In this document: piece by piece, positions 16,485-25,618 of the stretch
Layout: each line of letters starts with the position of its first letter
Numbering within the stretch: position 1 is the first letter of the stretch
Assembly: GCF_900116145.1 (NCBI RefSeq)
Contig: NZ_FPAB01000001.1
Location: forward strand, 558,001-622,000
Source of the DNA: Streptomyces harbinensis
GTDB taxonomy: Bacteria; Actinomycetota; Actinomycetes; Streptomycetales; Streptomycetaceae
DNA: 64,000 nucleotides
Reading direction: 5' to 3'
Notes under the pieces: generated by a model
Told to the model about the DNA's origin: nothing
The model's database searches: none
Seen by the model: the letters and a program-made list of their open reading frames with translations, nothing else
Translations under genes and position numbers: made by a program

Positions 16485-17522
16485 ATGGAGCAGCAGGTGG
16501 AGCACGATGTGGTGGGCGGCCTGGGGCTGCTGACGCTGAACCGGCCGGCCGCGCTGAACGCCCTGACGCCGGAGATGGTGGCGGCGCTGGCGGCGGCGCT
16601 GGAGCGGTGGCGGGAGGATCCGTCGGTGGGCGGGGTGGTGCTGCGCAGCGCCTCGCCCCGGGCGTTCTGCGCGGGCGGGGACGTCCGGGCGGCGCGGGCG
16701 ACGGTGCTGGCCGGGGAGCCGGAGGCGGCGGACGCCTTCTACGCGGCCGAGTACGCGCTGAACGGCCGGATCGCCGCGTTCCCCAAGCCGTATGTGTCGC
16801 TGATCGACGGTCTGGTGATGGGCGGCGGGCTGGGGATCTCGGTGCACGGCGCGGTGCGGGTGGTGACCGAGCGGGCGGTGTTCGCGATGCCGGAGACGCG
16901 GATCGGGTTCTTCCCCGATGTGGGGGCGAGCTGGTTCCTGCCCCGCCTCGGCGAGGCGCTGGGCCGGTATCTGGGGCTCACCGGAGCCCGGCTGGACGCG
17001 GCGCAGGCGCTGGAGTGCGGGCTGGCCACCCACTTCGTCCCGGGTGCGGAACTGCCCGCGCTGGAGGAGGCGCTGCGGGCGGGCGGCGCGGGCGGCGCGG
17101 GCGAGGGGGTGGTGGCGACGGTGGAGCGGTTCGCGCGGCCGGCTCCGGCGGTGGACGCGGCGTGGACCGAGCGGCGCGCGCTGATCGAACGGTGCTTCGG
17201 GGACGGGCGGTTGCCGGAGATCCTGCGGCGGCTGGCGGCCGAGCCCGGGGAGTGGGCGCGCGCCACCCTGGCGGAGCTGTCGGGCTTCTCGCCGACGAGT
17301 CTGGCGCTGACCGCCGAACTGCTGGCGCGGGGCGCGGCCAGTGCCGACCTGGAGGTGTGTCTGGAACGGGAGCTGATCCTGGCCCGCCGCATGGCGCGCG
17401 GCCACGACTTCGCGGAGGGAGTGCGGGCGCTGCTGGTGGACAAGGATCTGGCGCCGAAGTGGCGGCCGGACGACCTGGCCGGGGTCGATGTGCGGCCGTG
17501 GCTGGCGGACGTACCCCGGTAG
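16485..17522 (+). CDS. 3-hydroxyisobutyryl-CoA hydrolase (enoyl-CoA hydratase/isomerase family)
   Basis: 345 aa from ATG 16485, 10 bp after the aminotransferase stop. The crotonase fold is evident from L-T-L-N-R-P-A-A-L-N-A-L, then A-F-C-A-G-G-D-V-R (oxyanion hole), then D-G-L-V-M-G-G-G-L-G-I-S. The extended C-terminal region with F-F-P-D-V-G-A-S-W-F-L-P-R and the 345-aa length (versus ~260 for hydratases) point to the HIBCH branch. It would hydrolyse 3-hydroxyisobutyryl-CoA or 3-hydroxypropionyl-CoA in valine or beta-alanine breakdown, consistent with the two genes before it. Confidence 0.85.
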   Translation: MEQQVEHDVVGGLGLLTLNRPAALNALTPEMVAALAAALERWREDPSVGGVVLRSASPRAFCAGGDVRAARATVLAGEPEAADAFYAAEYALNGRIAAFPKPYVSLIDGLVMGGGLGISVHGAVRVVTERAVFAMPETRIGFFPDVGASWFLPRLGEALGRYLGLTGARLDAAQALECGLATHFVPGAELPALEEALRAGGAGGAGEGVVATVERFARPAPAVDAAWTERRALIERCFGDGRLPEILRRLAAEPGEWARATLAELSGFSPTSLALTAELLARGAASADLEVCLERELILARRMARGHDFAEGVRALLVDKDLAPKWRPDDLAGVDVRPWLADVPR

Positions 17523-17668
17523 CGGGCGGGCGGCCGGCGTTGCCCGTTGGTGCAGCCGGATCTGCCCGATGCCTCAGCGGGCGGGGGCGCGGTGTCCCTG
17601 GACGGCGGCGGCACGGAGACCGACGCTGAGGGGAGGCCGAAGGTCCGCCGAGTGCCGAGGAGCCGGCG

Positions 17669-18487
17669 ATGCGCGCGCACGAGCAGGGACACGAGTTCGA
17701 GGACGGGACCGGGGCGGCGCGCGGCGACAGGCCGCGCAGGGAGGAGCTGCCGCCGGGGCTGGTGCGGGCGGCGGTCGCCGGGCGGCCGGACGTGGTCGGC
17801 GCGGGCGGCATGGCGCCCTTGCAGCGCGCGGTCGGCAACAGCGCGGTGGGCGCGATGCTGCAACGCGAGGCGGACGGCCGGGAGGAAGAGCCGGGCGGTG
17901 GCGGCCGGTCCTCGGTGCACGACGTGGTGGGTTCGGGCGGTGGCGCGCCGCTGGACAGCGAGACCCGGGCGGACATGGAGGGCCGGCTGGGCGCCGACTT
18001 CTCCGACGTCCGGGTGCACACCGACGCCCGGGCCGACGCGTCGGCCCGGGAGGTGGGCGCGCACGCCTACACGGTCGGCCGCGACGTGGTGTTCCAGCGC
18101 GACGCCTACTCCCCCGGTTCGCACGAGGGCCGCACCATGCTGGCGCACGAGTTGACGCATGTGATGCAGCAGCGCAGCGGCCCGGTGGACGGCAGCGAGG
18201 CGCCCGGCGGCATCCGGGTGAGCGATCCGTCCGACCGGTTCGAGCGGGAGGCGGCGGCCAACGCCGAGCGGGTGATGGCGGAACCGGCACCGGTACCGGC
18301 ACCCGCGGCCGAGCCCGCCGCGGCCCCCGCACCGGCCGCCACGCCGGCCCCCGCCGTGCAGCGGACGACGGAGGACGGCGAGGGCGAGGACGAGGAACCG
18401 GCGGACGTCCAGGGCGCGTTCGTGCAGCGGGCCGAGTCGCCCGAGGAGGACGAGGAGGAGGACGGGGCGGCCGGGGACGCGCCGTGA
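17669..18487 (+). CDS. DUF4157 domain protein of the contractile injection system
   Basis: 272 aa from ATG 17669 with GAGGAG just upstream. Residues 51-65 read L-Q-R-A-V-G-N-S-A-V-G-A-M-L-Q, a motif that recurs in the big cargo protein of this locus. Residues about 95-172 are DUF4157: F-S-D-V-R-V-H-T-D near 111 and the zincin motif H160-E-L-T-H164. The last 100 residues are an Ala/Pro linker with two V-Q-R motifs and a very acidic tail. DUF4157 is well known to be enriched in eCIS loci, often fused to toxins. Here no toxin domain follows, so this may be a bare protease, a loader or an adaptor. Confidence 0.85.
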   Translation: MRAHEQGHEFEDGTGAARGDRPRREELPPGLVRAAVAGRPDVVGAGGMAPLQRAVGNSAVGAMLQREADGREEEPGGGGRSSVHDVVGSGGGAPLDSETRADMEGRLGADFSDVRVHTDARADASAREVGAHAYTVGRDVVFQRDAYSPGSHEGRTMLAHELTHVMQQRSGPVDGSEAPGGIRVSDPSDRFEREAAANAERVMAEPAPVPAPAAEPAAAPAPAATPAPAVQRTTEDGEGEDEEPADVQGAFVQRAESPEEDEEEDGAAGDAP

Positions 18488-18511
18488 GGCCGGGCGTCCC
18501 GGCCGGCCTGC

Positions 18512-19900
18512 TCAGTCCTGCGGCAGCGCGGTGAGCGTGCCGGACAGGAACAGCGCCTCGGAGCACTCGGAGGGGGCGCTGCTGGCCACCGGCCGGCCGA
18601 CCTCGCGGCAGCCGAGGGTGATGGTGATCTCCTCGCCCGCCGGTACGGCGATCGGGGTGACGAAGTGGTAGTCGGTGTCCCGGAAGTTCTCCAGGGCGAG
18701 GGTGAGCAGCGGGGCGCCCTGGCTGGAGATGGTGAGGTCACCGGCGTCGCCCTGCGGGTTCTGGACGACGATGTCGGTCAGCTGGAAGGTCATCCTGGCG
18801 GGCACCTCGTACGCGCTGCGGGTGGTCGAGCCGCCGCCCGGCGCGTCGCGTACCTCGACGCGGGCGCTGGTGGGCAGCCCGGGGCCGCCGGGTTCACCGG
18901 GCGCGGGTGAGCCGGAGCCGGCCCCGCCGTCGCCGCCGTCCCCGCCGGCCGTGTCCTGGCCCGCCGGATCGCCGCCACCCGTCCCGGCCGTACCCCCGCC
19001 GCCGGCTCCGGCGTCCGCGCCGCCGTCCGCCCCCGCGCCCGGTCCGCCGCCGGTGCCGGCCTCCAACTCCTCGACGGCTTCCTGGACCGCCTCGGGGACC
19101 GCCTCCCGGGCGGCGGACTGAACGGTGGGCCGCAGCACCGTGAACCAGAGGCCGGTGAGCAGCGCCCCGATGAGGACGGCGGCGACCAGCGCGCGCGGCA
19201 GCCACTGCGGGATGATCGCCTGCTGTTCGTACACCCCGTCCAGGACCACCGGTTCGGCGACGGGCGGTGGGGTGTCGGTGCCCTCGGGGGCGTCGGCCGG
19301 GGTCGTGGTGACGACCGCCTGGAAGGGGTGGGTGACGGCGGCACCGCGCCACACCCGGTTCGCCGGTTTGACCCGCAGGGTGGCGAACCGGGCCTGGCCG
19401 GGCGGGATGTGGAGGGCGGCGGGTTCGAAGACCGGGCGGACCCGGTCGGTCGCCTGCTGGGTGCTGAGGTCGAGAGTGGCGGGGGTGTTGCCCCGGTTGT
19501 CGACGGCGATCCGGTGCCGGCCGCGCAGCCTGCCCTGCGAGCCGCGCGGCAGGAGTTCGGCGGTGACCTCGGCGTACGGCGCGAGGGTGACGGTGCGTTC
19601 GGGCACCTGGGGCCGACCGTCGTCGCTGGTGTGGGTGACCCGCAGGCCGAGCGGGGTCGGCCCCGGGGCGATGCCGGGATCGCGCGGCGGACGCAGCCGC
19701 AGTACGGCGGTGCCGGTGGATCCCGGGTAGAGGGAGAGGGTTTCGGGTTCGACCGTGGTCCAGGCGGCACAGGGCCCGACCACTTCGAACCGGACCTCTT
19801 CGACGATGGTGCCGGAGTTCAGCACCCGTACGGGGAGGGCGGCCTCGTCGCCGGGAGACACGGCGAGAGGCGACTCGTCCAAGCTCGCTGACACGGTCAT
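18512..19900 (-). CDS. Single-pass membrane protein of the CIS locus
   Basis: 462 aa from ATG 19900. The N-terminal 225 residues look like two beta-sandwich domains of the CARDB/DUF11 type (S-P-G-D-E-A-A-L-P-V-R-V-L-N-S-G near 20; I-A-V-D-N-R-G-N-T-P-A-T-L near 145). One transmembrane helix lies at about 233-255 (L-P-R-A-L-V-A-A-V-L-I-G-A-L-L-T-G-L-W-F). A Gly/Ala-rich linker of about 90 residues and a C-terminal beta domain follow. With no signal peptide the N-terminal half should be cytoplasmic. Relatives in Streptomyces CIS loci are misnamed hydrolytic protein. It could tether or receive the injection particle at the membrane. It is convergent with the DUF4157 gene. Confidence 0.75.
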   Translation of the reverse strand: MTVSASLDESPLAVSPGDEAALPVRVLNSGTIVEEVRFEVVGPCAAWTTVEPETLSLYPGSTGTAVLRLRPPRDPGIAPGPTPLGLRVTHTSDDGRPQVPERTVTLAPYAEVTAELLPRGSQGRLRGRHRIAVDNRGNTPATLDLSTQQATDRVRPVFEPAALHIPPGQARFATLRVKPANRVWRGAAVTHPFQAVVTTTPADAPEGTDTPPPVAEPVVLDGVYEQQAIIPQWLPRALVAAVLIGALLTGLWFTVLRPTVQSAAREAVPEAVQEAVEELEAGTGGGPGAGADGGADAGAGGGGTAGTGGGDPAGQDTAGGDGGDGGAGSGSPAPGEPGGPGLPTSARVEVRDAPGGGSTTRSAYEVPARMTFQLTDIVVQNPQGDAGDLTISSQGAPLLTLALENFRDTDYHFVTPIAVPAGEEITITLGCREVGRPVASSAPSECSEALFLSGTLTALPQD

Positions 19901-20108
19901 AACGGGCACGGTAGGTGGATAACGGGTGAGCGAGGAGCGACCGTACAGGAACACTTTCGGGCAGGGTTGGGTTCTCTCCCAGCCATCCTCTGTGCGCCGG
20001 GGATTACCCTTCCCGGCCCGGAAGCAGCACCTAAAGGGGGGTGACTGGGACATAGACGTGACCGGCATATGACACGTTCATGACACAACAGGGGGAGGGC
20101 AACGCGAC

Positions 20109-20750
20109 GTGCGATCGACAGTCACGGAGCGCATCACAGTGGATCTCCGGGCCCAGGATCCGATCTCGCAGGCGGGCATCGCCAGTCAGCTGCGGACCCG
20201 GCCCGAAGTACGCATCATCGACCGGGCGGCGGCGGCCGATGCCGCCGACGTCGTGGTGGTCGTGGTGGACGTCGTCGACGACGGCGCCCTGCGACTGCTG
20301 CGCCAGGCACAGCGCACCGGTACCCCGCGCGGGGTGCTGGTGGTGACCCAGATCGACGAACAGCAACTGGTGAGCGCCGCCGAGTGCGGCTTCGTGGGGG
20401 TGGTACGGCGGACGGAGGCCACACCGGAACGGCTGATCACCGTCATCGGCGCGGTGGCCAAGGGCGAGGGGTACGTACCCGCCGATCTGCTCGGCGGGCT
20501 GCTGACCCAGGTGGGGCGGGTGCAGGGCCAGGTCCTCGCCCCGCGCGGACTGAACTTCACCGGGCTGGCGGCACGCGAGATCGAGGTGCTGCGGCTGGTG
20601 GCCGAGGGGTACGACACCGCCGACATCGCGGTGCGGCTCGCCTACTCGGAACGGACGATCAAAAACGTACTGCACGCGGTCATGACCCGCCTCAACCTGC
20701 GCAACCGCTCGCACGCGGTGGCCTACGCGCTGCGCCAGGGCCTCATCTGA
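20109..20750 (+). CDS. LuxR/NarL-type response regulator of the CIS locus
   Basis: 213 aa from GTG 20109. The C-terminal LuxR helix-turn-helix is clear: L-A-A-R-E-I-E-V-L-R-L-V-A-E-G-Y-D-T-A-D, then V-R-L-A-Y-S-E-R-T-I-K-N-V-L. The N-terminal domain has receiver-like beta strands (V-V-V-V-V-V-D-V-V-D-D), but the usual acidic pocket is hard to place and the switch Lys appears as R in V-V-R-R-T. It is therefore an atypical receiver, perhaps not controlled by phosphorylation. No histidine kinase is adjacent. It is divergent from the membrane-protein gene across a 208-bp gap and is the likely regulator of this locus. Confidence 0.85.
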   Translation: MRSTVTERITVDLRAQDPISQAGIASQLRTRPEVRIIDRAAAADAADVVVVVVDVVDDGALRLLRQAQRTGTPRGVLVVTQIDEQQLVSAAECGFVGVVRRTEATPERLITVIGAVAKGEGYVPADLLGGLLTQVGRVQGQVLAPRGLNFTGLAAREIEVLRLVAEGYDTADIAVRLAYSERTIKNVLHAVMTRLNLRNRSHAVAYALRQGLI

Positions 20751-20892
20751 CGCCTGCGGGACGCTCCGGCCCTTTCGGGAAGCACGGTCTTCCCGAAGGG
20801 CTGGCTCCCACCGCGCTGCGCTCCCCGCGCGCGCGGGAGACGGTGGAGCCCACACAGATCTCCAGGGGTATGTCCAGGGATGAGGTGGGGCC

Positions 20893-22995
20893 GTGCGGGG
20901 GTTGGCACCGGGGTGGGCACGAGGGCCGGCGGCCGGCCGCCGGCGGCCCGCGCTGATGACGGTACTGGTCCTGCTCCTGCTCGCGGCCACCGTCCCGGGC
21001 TCGGCGACGGGCGGCGGCACCGCGTACGCCGCCGCGGCCGACCCGGGCACCGGCACGGCGCCCGGCGGGGTGACGCGGGAGGCCGATCCGGGCGAGAGCT
21101 TCGCCGTGGACAAGGAGGTCCACACCCCCGCCGTACCGCCCCGGCCGGACGTGGTGCTGCTGGTGGACGGCACGAACAGCATGGACCCGACCATCACCCA
21201 ACTGCGCGAAACCCTGACGGTGGTGACCGACCGCGTCCGGCAGGAACAGCCGGACTCCCGGTTCGCGGTCATCAGTTACGGCGACGGGGAGGTCGACGGC
21301 GACCGCACCTTCGAGGTGCACACCGCGCTGACCCACGATCTGACGGCCGTGCAGGACGGGGTGAACGCCATCGTGGCCGACCGCGGCGGATTCAGCCCCG
21401 GCCCGGCCGAGGACTGGATCAACGCCCTGTGGCAGATCGGCACCGGCGCCGGCGGCGCGACCGAGTTCCGCGAGGGCGCCAGCCCGATCATCGTGCTCAT
21501 CGGCGACGCCTCCAGCAACGACCCCAGCATGGGCCACACCCTGGCCGCCACCGTCACCCTGCTCCAGAACATCGGCGCCCGCACCGTCGCCGTGGACATC
21601 GACACCCCGATCGGCGACGGCCTCAACGGCGACGGCACCCACCCCGACTGGGGCGACCCGGGCGAATGGCACCCGCCGGGCCAGGCCGACACCCTCGTCG
21701 CGGCGACCGACGGGGCACTCATCGAGGGCATCGACGCCGAGCAGGTCAGCGACGCCATCGTCGAAGGGCTCACCAACCTGCCCAGCACGGTCACCCACCA
21801 GATCCTGCGCTGCGACCCGGCGCTGACCCTCACCCTCACCCCCGACGCCCGGCAGGTCACCAGCGGCGCCACCGCCGCCTTCGCGGAAACCGTCACGGTG
21901 GCCGCGGACGCCCCGCAGGGCGCGACGCTGACCTGCGTCGTCCAGTTCCTGCTCAACGGCAGCGCCCCGCACGGCATCCCGCCCGAACTCCTGGACCCGG
22001 ACGCGGATCCGCCGCCGCCACCGGCTGACGACGCGGCGGTGGACCCCGACTACCGGCAGACCGTCACCGTCACCGTCAACGACCTCGGCGCACCGGTCGT
22101 CACCATCGACGACCGTACGGCGCAGGCCGCCGACGAGGACGGCGCGGTCATCGAGTTCACCGCCACGGCCGTGGACGCGGTGGACGGCGAACTGCCGGTG
22201 GAGTGCGTGCCGCCCTCCGGGTCGCTCTTCCCGGTCGGCAGCACCGAGGTGGTGTGCACGGCCACCGACTCGGCGGGCAACACCGGGACGGGCACCGCCA
22301 CGTTCACCGTCCTCCCGGTGCCGCCCGACCCGCCCCCGCCGCCGTCCGCCGATGTGTCGGTCAGCGCGGCCGTGGAGCCGGTCCTCGGGTACACCACCCT
22401 GCCGGTCACCGTGGAGTTCACCCTCGCCAACGCCGGCCCCGACCGGGCCGAGGGCGTCGTCCTGCACACCGCGTGGCCGCGCCGACCGGACGCCTCGGAC
22501 CGTACGGTGGACGCCCAGTCCGCCTGCACCGCCGCCGACCCGTGCGCCATCGAGCCGGGCGAGCGGCTGACGGTGACCCAGTCCGCGACGTACGGCCTGC
22601 CGCTGAGCGGCGAACTGCGCGCCACGGCGAACGTCGCCACGGCCGACCCGTCCGCCGCCAACAACACGACCACCGCCCGGATCGACATCGTCCAGCCCGA
22701 ACTGACCATCACCCCGGAGGTCGGGACGCCCGGCTCGGTGGTGATCGTGCGCGGCGAGAACTTCCCCCCGGACACGCTCGTCGAACTGTCCTGGGACCCG
22801 GGCATCACGCCGGCCCGCGTCCCGCTGCGGGCGGGAGCGGACGGCACGTTCGAGACGCAGCTGCCGGTGCTGCGCAAGGACCGGCTCGGGCCCCGGGTGC
22901 TGCGCGCGGAGACCGCGGAGTTCGCACCGTTCGAAGAGGACTTCCTGGTCGTGCAGCGCACCCTGCGGCCACCGGACTTCGTCGGGCGCGGCTGA
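20893..22995 (+). CDS. Secreted VWA/HYR/beta-sandwich protein in the CIS operon
   Basis: 700 aa from GTG 20893 (GAGGTGGGG upstream). A signal peptide covers about residues 18-47 (hydrophobic M-T-V-L-V-L-L-L-L-A-A-T, A-Y-A-A-A cleavage region). A VWA domain spans about 80-300 with MIDAS-like D92-G-T94-N-S96. An HYR domain follows at about 395-475 (C-T-A-T-D-S-A-G-N-T-G), then a DUF11/CARDB domain at 485-600 and a final IPT-like domain with G-S-V-V-I-V-R-G-E-N-F-P-P. There is no sortase signal or C-terminal helix. Its stop overlaps the start of the cap gene (TGATG), so it is co-translated with core CIS genes although it should be outside the cell. Confidence 0.8.
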   Translation: MRGLAPGWARGPAAGRRRPALMTVLVLLLLAATVPGSATGGGTAYAAAADPGTGTAPGGVTREADPGESFAVDKEVHTPAVPPRPDVVLLVDGTNSMDPTITQLRETLTVVTDRVRQEQPDSRFAVISYGDGEVDGDRTFEVHTALTHDLTAVQDGVNAIVADRGGFSPGPAEDWINALWQIGTGAGGATEFREGASPIIVLIGDASSNDPSMGHTLAATVTLLQNIGARTVAVDIDTPIGDGLNGDGTHPDWGDPGEWHPPGQADTLVAATDGALIEGIDAEQVSDAIVEGLTNLPSTVTHQILRCDPALTLTLTPDARQVTSGATAAFAETVTVAADAPQGATLTCVVQFLLNGSAPHGIPPELLDPDADPPPPPADDAAVDPDYRQTVTVTVNDLGAPVVTIDDRTAQAADEDGAVIEFTATAVDAVDGELPVECVPPSGSLFPVGSTEVVCTATDSAGNTGTGTATFTVLPVPPDPPPPPSADVSVSAAVEPVLGYTTLPVTVEFTLANAGPDRAEGVVLHTAWPRRPDASDRTVDAQSACTAADPCAIEPGERLTVTQSATYGLPLSGELRATANVATADPSAANNTTTARIDIVQPELTITPEVGTPGSVVIVRGENFPPDTLVELSWDPGITPARVPLRAGADGTFETQLPVLRKDRLGPRVLRAETAEFAPFEEDFLVVQRTLRPPDFVGRG

Positions 22996-23591
22996 TGATC
23001 CACGAGGTGGACGAGGCGCTGCGCGGGCTGCTGCGGGCCGAGGTGATCGCGGGCGGGCAGATCGCGATCGTCTTCGAGGCGCCGACCCGGGAGTGGGCGG
23101 CGAAAGTGAACGCGCCGACGGTGAACCTGTATCTGTACGACATCCGGGAGGACATGCGGCGCCGGGAGCGCGGGCTGCACAACGAGTACAACGAGGCCGG
23201 GGTGATCGTGGCGCGGCGCCGGCCGCCGCGCTACTTCAAGCTCTCCTATCTGATCACCGCCTGGACCAAACGGCCCGAGGACGAACACCGGCTGCTGTCC
23301 TCGCTGCTGATCTCCCTGCTGCGGCACGACGCCCTGCCGGCCGCCCATCTGCCGGGCGCGCTGGCGGAACTGGGCATCGCCATCCCGATGACGATCGCGC
23401 TGCCGCCGCCGGAGGACCGTTCGTTCGCCGATGTGTGGAGCGCGCTGGGCGGGGAGCTGAAGCCGTCGCTCGACCTGGTGATCAGCGTGCCGGTGACGGA
23501 ATCCCCCGTCTACCCGGCCGGGCCGCCCGTGACGGACGGGGGTGTGAGCGTGGGGATGACGAACACGGCGGAGCCCACCGGGGAACGGTGA
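22995..23591 (+). CDS. DUF4255 protein, likely CIS cap/tube terminator (Afp16/Pvc16-like)
   Basis: 198 aa from ATG 22995. The conserved N-terminal pattern I-H-E-V-D-E-A-L-R-G-L-L is followed by P-T-V-N-L-Y-L-Y-D-I-R-E-D and then P-R-Y-F-K-L-S-Y-L-I-T-A-W-T near residue 75, diagnostic for DUF4255 (Pvc16 N-terminal domain). In the Afp and PVC particles this protein caps the tube and sheath end. The last 30 residues are variable. It overlaps both neighbours, VWA upstream by 1 nt and AAA ATPase downstream by 4 nt (GTGA), indicating tight co-expression. Confidence 0.85.
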   Translation: MIHEVDEALRGLLRAEVIAGGQIAIVFEAPTREWAAKVNAPTVNLYLYDIREDMRRRERGLHNEYNEAGVIVARRRPPRYFKLSYLITAWTKRPEDEHRLLSSLLISLLRHDALPAAHLPGALAELGIAIPMTIALPPPEDRSFADVWSALGGELKPSLDLVISVPVTESPVYPAGPPVTDGGVSVGMTNTAEPTGER

Positions 23592-25576
23592 CGCCCGACC
23601 TGCTGCGCCGGGCCCGCCGGATCGAGGAGCGGGTCCGGCACGCGGTGGCCGAGCGGCGGCGCACCGACCCGGACCCGGACGACGCGTTCCGGGGCCTGTA
23701 CCTCAGCGACGAACGGATCCACCGGCTGCTGGACGAGGGCCGCACCGTCGACGCGGGCGCACCCCTCGCCGACGGGGACGAGACCACCGCGCTGGGCCGG
23801 GCGTTCGGCCTGACCGCTCTCGACACGGAGCTGCTGCTGGTCGCGCTGCTGCCGGATCTGGACGACCGCTTCGAGGCGTTCTACGGCTACCTGAACGACG
23901 ACGTGACGCGCCGTCGTCCCACCATCGGCCTGGCGCTCGGCCTGTGCGGGCTCTCCGGCGCGGACGCCCGGGCCCGCGACCGGCTCGCGCCGCACTCCCC
24001 GCTGGTCGAGGGCGGGCTGCTGCTGACGGAGGACCTGGACCGCCCGTTCCTGACCCGCGCTCTGCGGGTACCGGACCGGGTCACCTCGCACCTGCTGGGC
24101 AGCACGGCACCCGATCCGCGCGTCGCCCACCTCCTGGTGGCGGACGAGGTGACCGCCCCGCGGACGGACGCCTCGCCGCTGACGGCGGCGGTGACGAAGG
24201 GCGCGCACCTCGTCTATCTGAAGTCGCCGCTGGGCGGCACCGCCCACTCCCTGGCCGTCCAGGCGCTGCGCGAGACGGGCCGGAACCCGCTGACGGTGAA
24301 CCTGCACCGGCTGGCCGAGGACCCGGCACCGGACCGGGCCGTCCACCTGCTCGTGCGCGAGGCCCGGCTCACCGGCGCCGGGCTGATCTGCTCCCCGGTG
24401 GACGCGCTGACCCCGCACCACCTTCCGACGCTGCGGCTGCTCACCGGGGCGGCGGTGCCGGTGATCCTTTCGGGGACCGTCCCGTGGGACGCCGACTGGT
24501 CGGCGCGTCCCCCGCTGCACCTTTCCGCGCCCCGGCTGGATCCGGCGCAGCGGGCGGCGATCTGGGCGGCGGCACTGCCGGGGCCGGTTCCTGCCGACAT
24601 CGACCTGACCGATCTGCTGGCGCCGTTCCTCCTCACCCCGTCCCAGCTGGCCGACGCCGCGCGCACCGCGGCGCAGTCGGCGCTGCTGACGGACGGCGCT
24701 CTCCACCCGGACCACATCAGCGCGGGCGCCCGCGCCCAGAACGCGGCGGGCCTTGACCGGCTGGCCCGCCGCATCGAACCCTCGGTGACCTGGGACGACC
24801 TGGTGCTGCCGGCGGACACCCGCACCCAGCTCCACGAACTGGCCGCGCGGGCCCGCCACCGCGACCAGGTGCTCGGCACCTGGTCGATGCGCCCGGGCGG
24901 CGGCCGGGGCCGCGGCGTCTCCGCCCTGTTCGCGGGCGACTCGGGCACCGGCAAGACGATGTCGGCGGAGGTCATCGCGGCCGATCTGGGCCTGGACCTC
25001 TACACCGTGGACCTGGCGACGGTCATCGACAAGTACGTGGGCGAGACCGAGAAAAACCTGGAACGCATCTTCACCGAGGCGGCCGGCATCAACGGCGTCC
25101 TGCTCTTCGACGAGGCGGACGCGATCTTCGGCAAACGCTCCGAGGTGAAGGACGCCCACGACCGCTACGCGAACGTGGAGAGCGCCTACCTGCTCCAGCG
25201 CATGGAATCCTTCGACGGCCTGGCGATCCTGTCGACCAACCTCCGCGCCAACCTGGACGACGCCTTCACCCGCCGCCTGGACCTGGTGATCGACTTCCCC
25301 CTCCCGGACGCCGCGGACCGCAGACACCTGTGGACCAAGTCCCTGGGCACCCAGGTCCCCCTCTCCCCCGACCTGGACCTGGACTTCTGCGCCGAATCCT
25401 TCGAACTGGCCGGCGGCAACATCCGCTCGATCGCCATCACAGCGGCCTACCTGGCCGCGACAGCGGGCACCGAGATCACGATGCCCCTCCTGATCCGCGC
25501 CACCCAACGCGAATACCAAAAACTCGGCCGCCTGACCCTGGCCTCCGAGTTCGGGCCCTATCTGGATCTGAGCTGA
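23588..25576 (+). CDS. AAA+ ATPase of the contractile injection system (Afp15-like)
   Basis: 662 aa from GTG 23588. The N-terminal 400 residues are a winged-helix/degenerate ATPase region typical of this family. The C-terminal AAA+ module has Walker A G-D-S-G-T-G-K-T near residue 456, Walker B V-L-L-F-D-E-A-D-A-I-F near 508, sensor 1 L-S-T-N near 546 and the arginine finger region F-T-R-R-L-D near 558. A CDC48-like ATPase of this type is part of all eCIS loci and is needed for particle assembly or disassembly. It is the last gene of the left arm; 42 bp later comes the convergent immunity gene. Confidence 0.9.
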   Translation: MTPDLLRRARRIEERVRHAVAERRRTDPDPDDAFRGLYLSDERIHRLLDEGRTVDAGAPLADGDETTALGRAFGLTALDTELLLVALLPDLDDRFEAFYGYLNDDVTRRRPTIGLALGLCGLSGADARARDRLAPHSPLVEGGLLLTEDLDRPFLTRALRVPDRVTSHLLGSTAPDPRVAHLLVADEVTAPRTDASPLTAAVTKGAHLVYLKSPLGGTAHSLAVQALRETGRNPLTVNLHRLAEDPAPDRAVHLLVREARLTGAGLICSPVDALTPHHLPTLRLLTGAAVPVILSGTVPWDADWSARPPLHLSAPRLDPAQRAAIWAAALPGPVPADIDLTDLLAPFLLTPSQLADAARTAAQSALLTDGALHPDHISAGARAQNAAGLDRLARRIEPSVTWDDLVLPADTRTQLHELAARARHRDQVLGTWSMRPGGGRGRGVSALFAGDSGTGKTMSAEVIAADLGLDLYTVDLATVIDKYVGETEKNLERIFTEAAGINGVLLFDEADAIFGKRSEVKDAHDRYANVESAYLLQRMESFDGLAILSTNLRANLDDAFTRRLDLVIDFPLPDAADRRHLWTKSLGTQVPLSPDLDLDFCAESFELAGGNIRSIAITAAYLAATAGTEITMPLLIRATQREYQKLGRLTLASEFGPYLDLS

Positions 25577-25618
25577 CCACCTCCCGCACATGAGGGGGCC
25601 TGCCGGACTCGGGGTACT

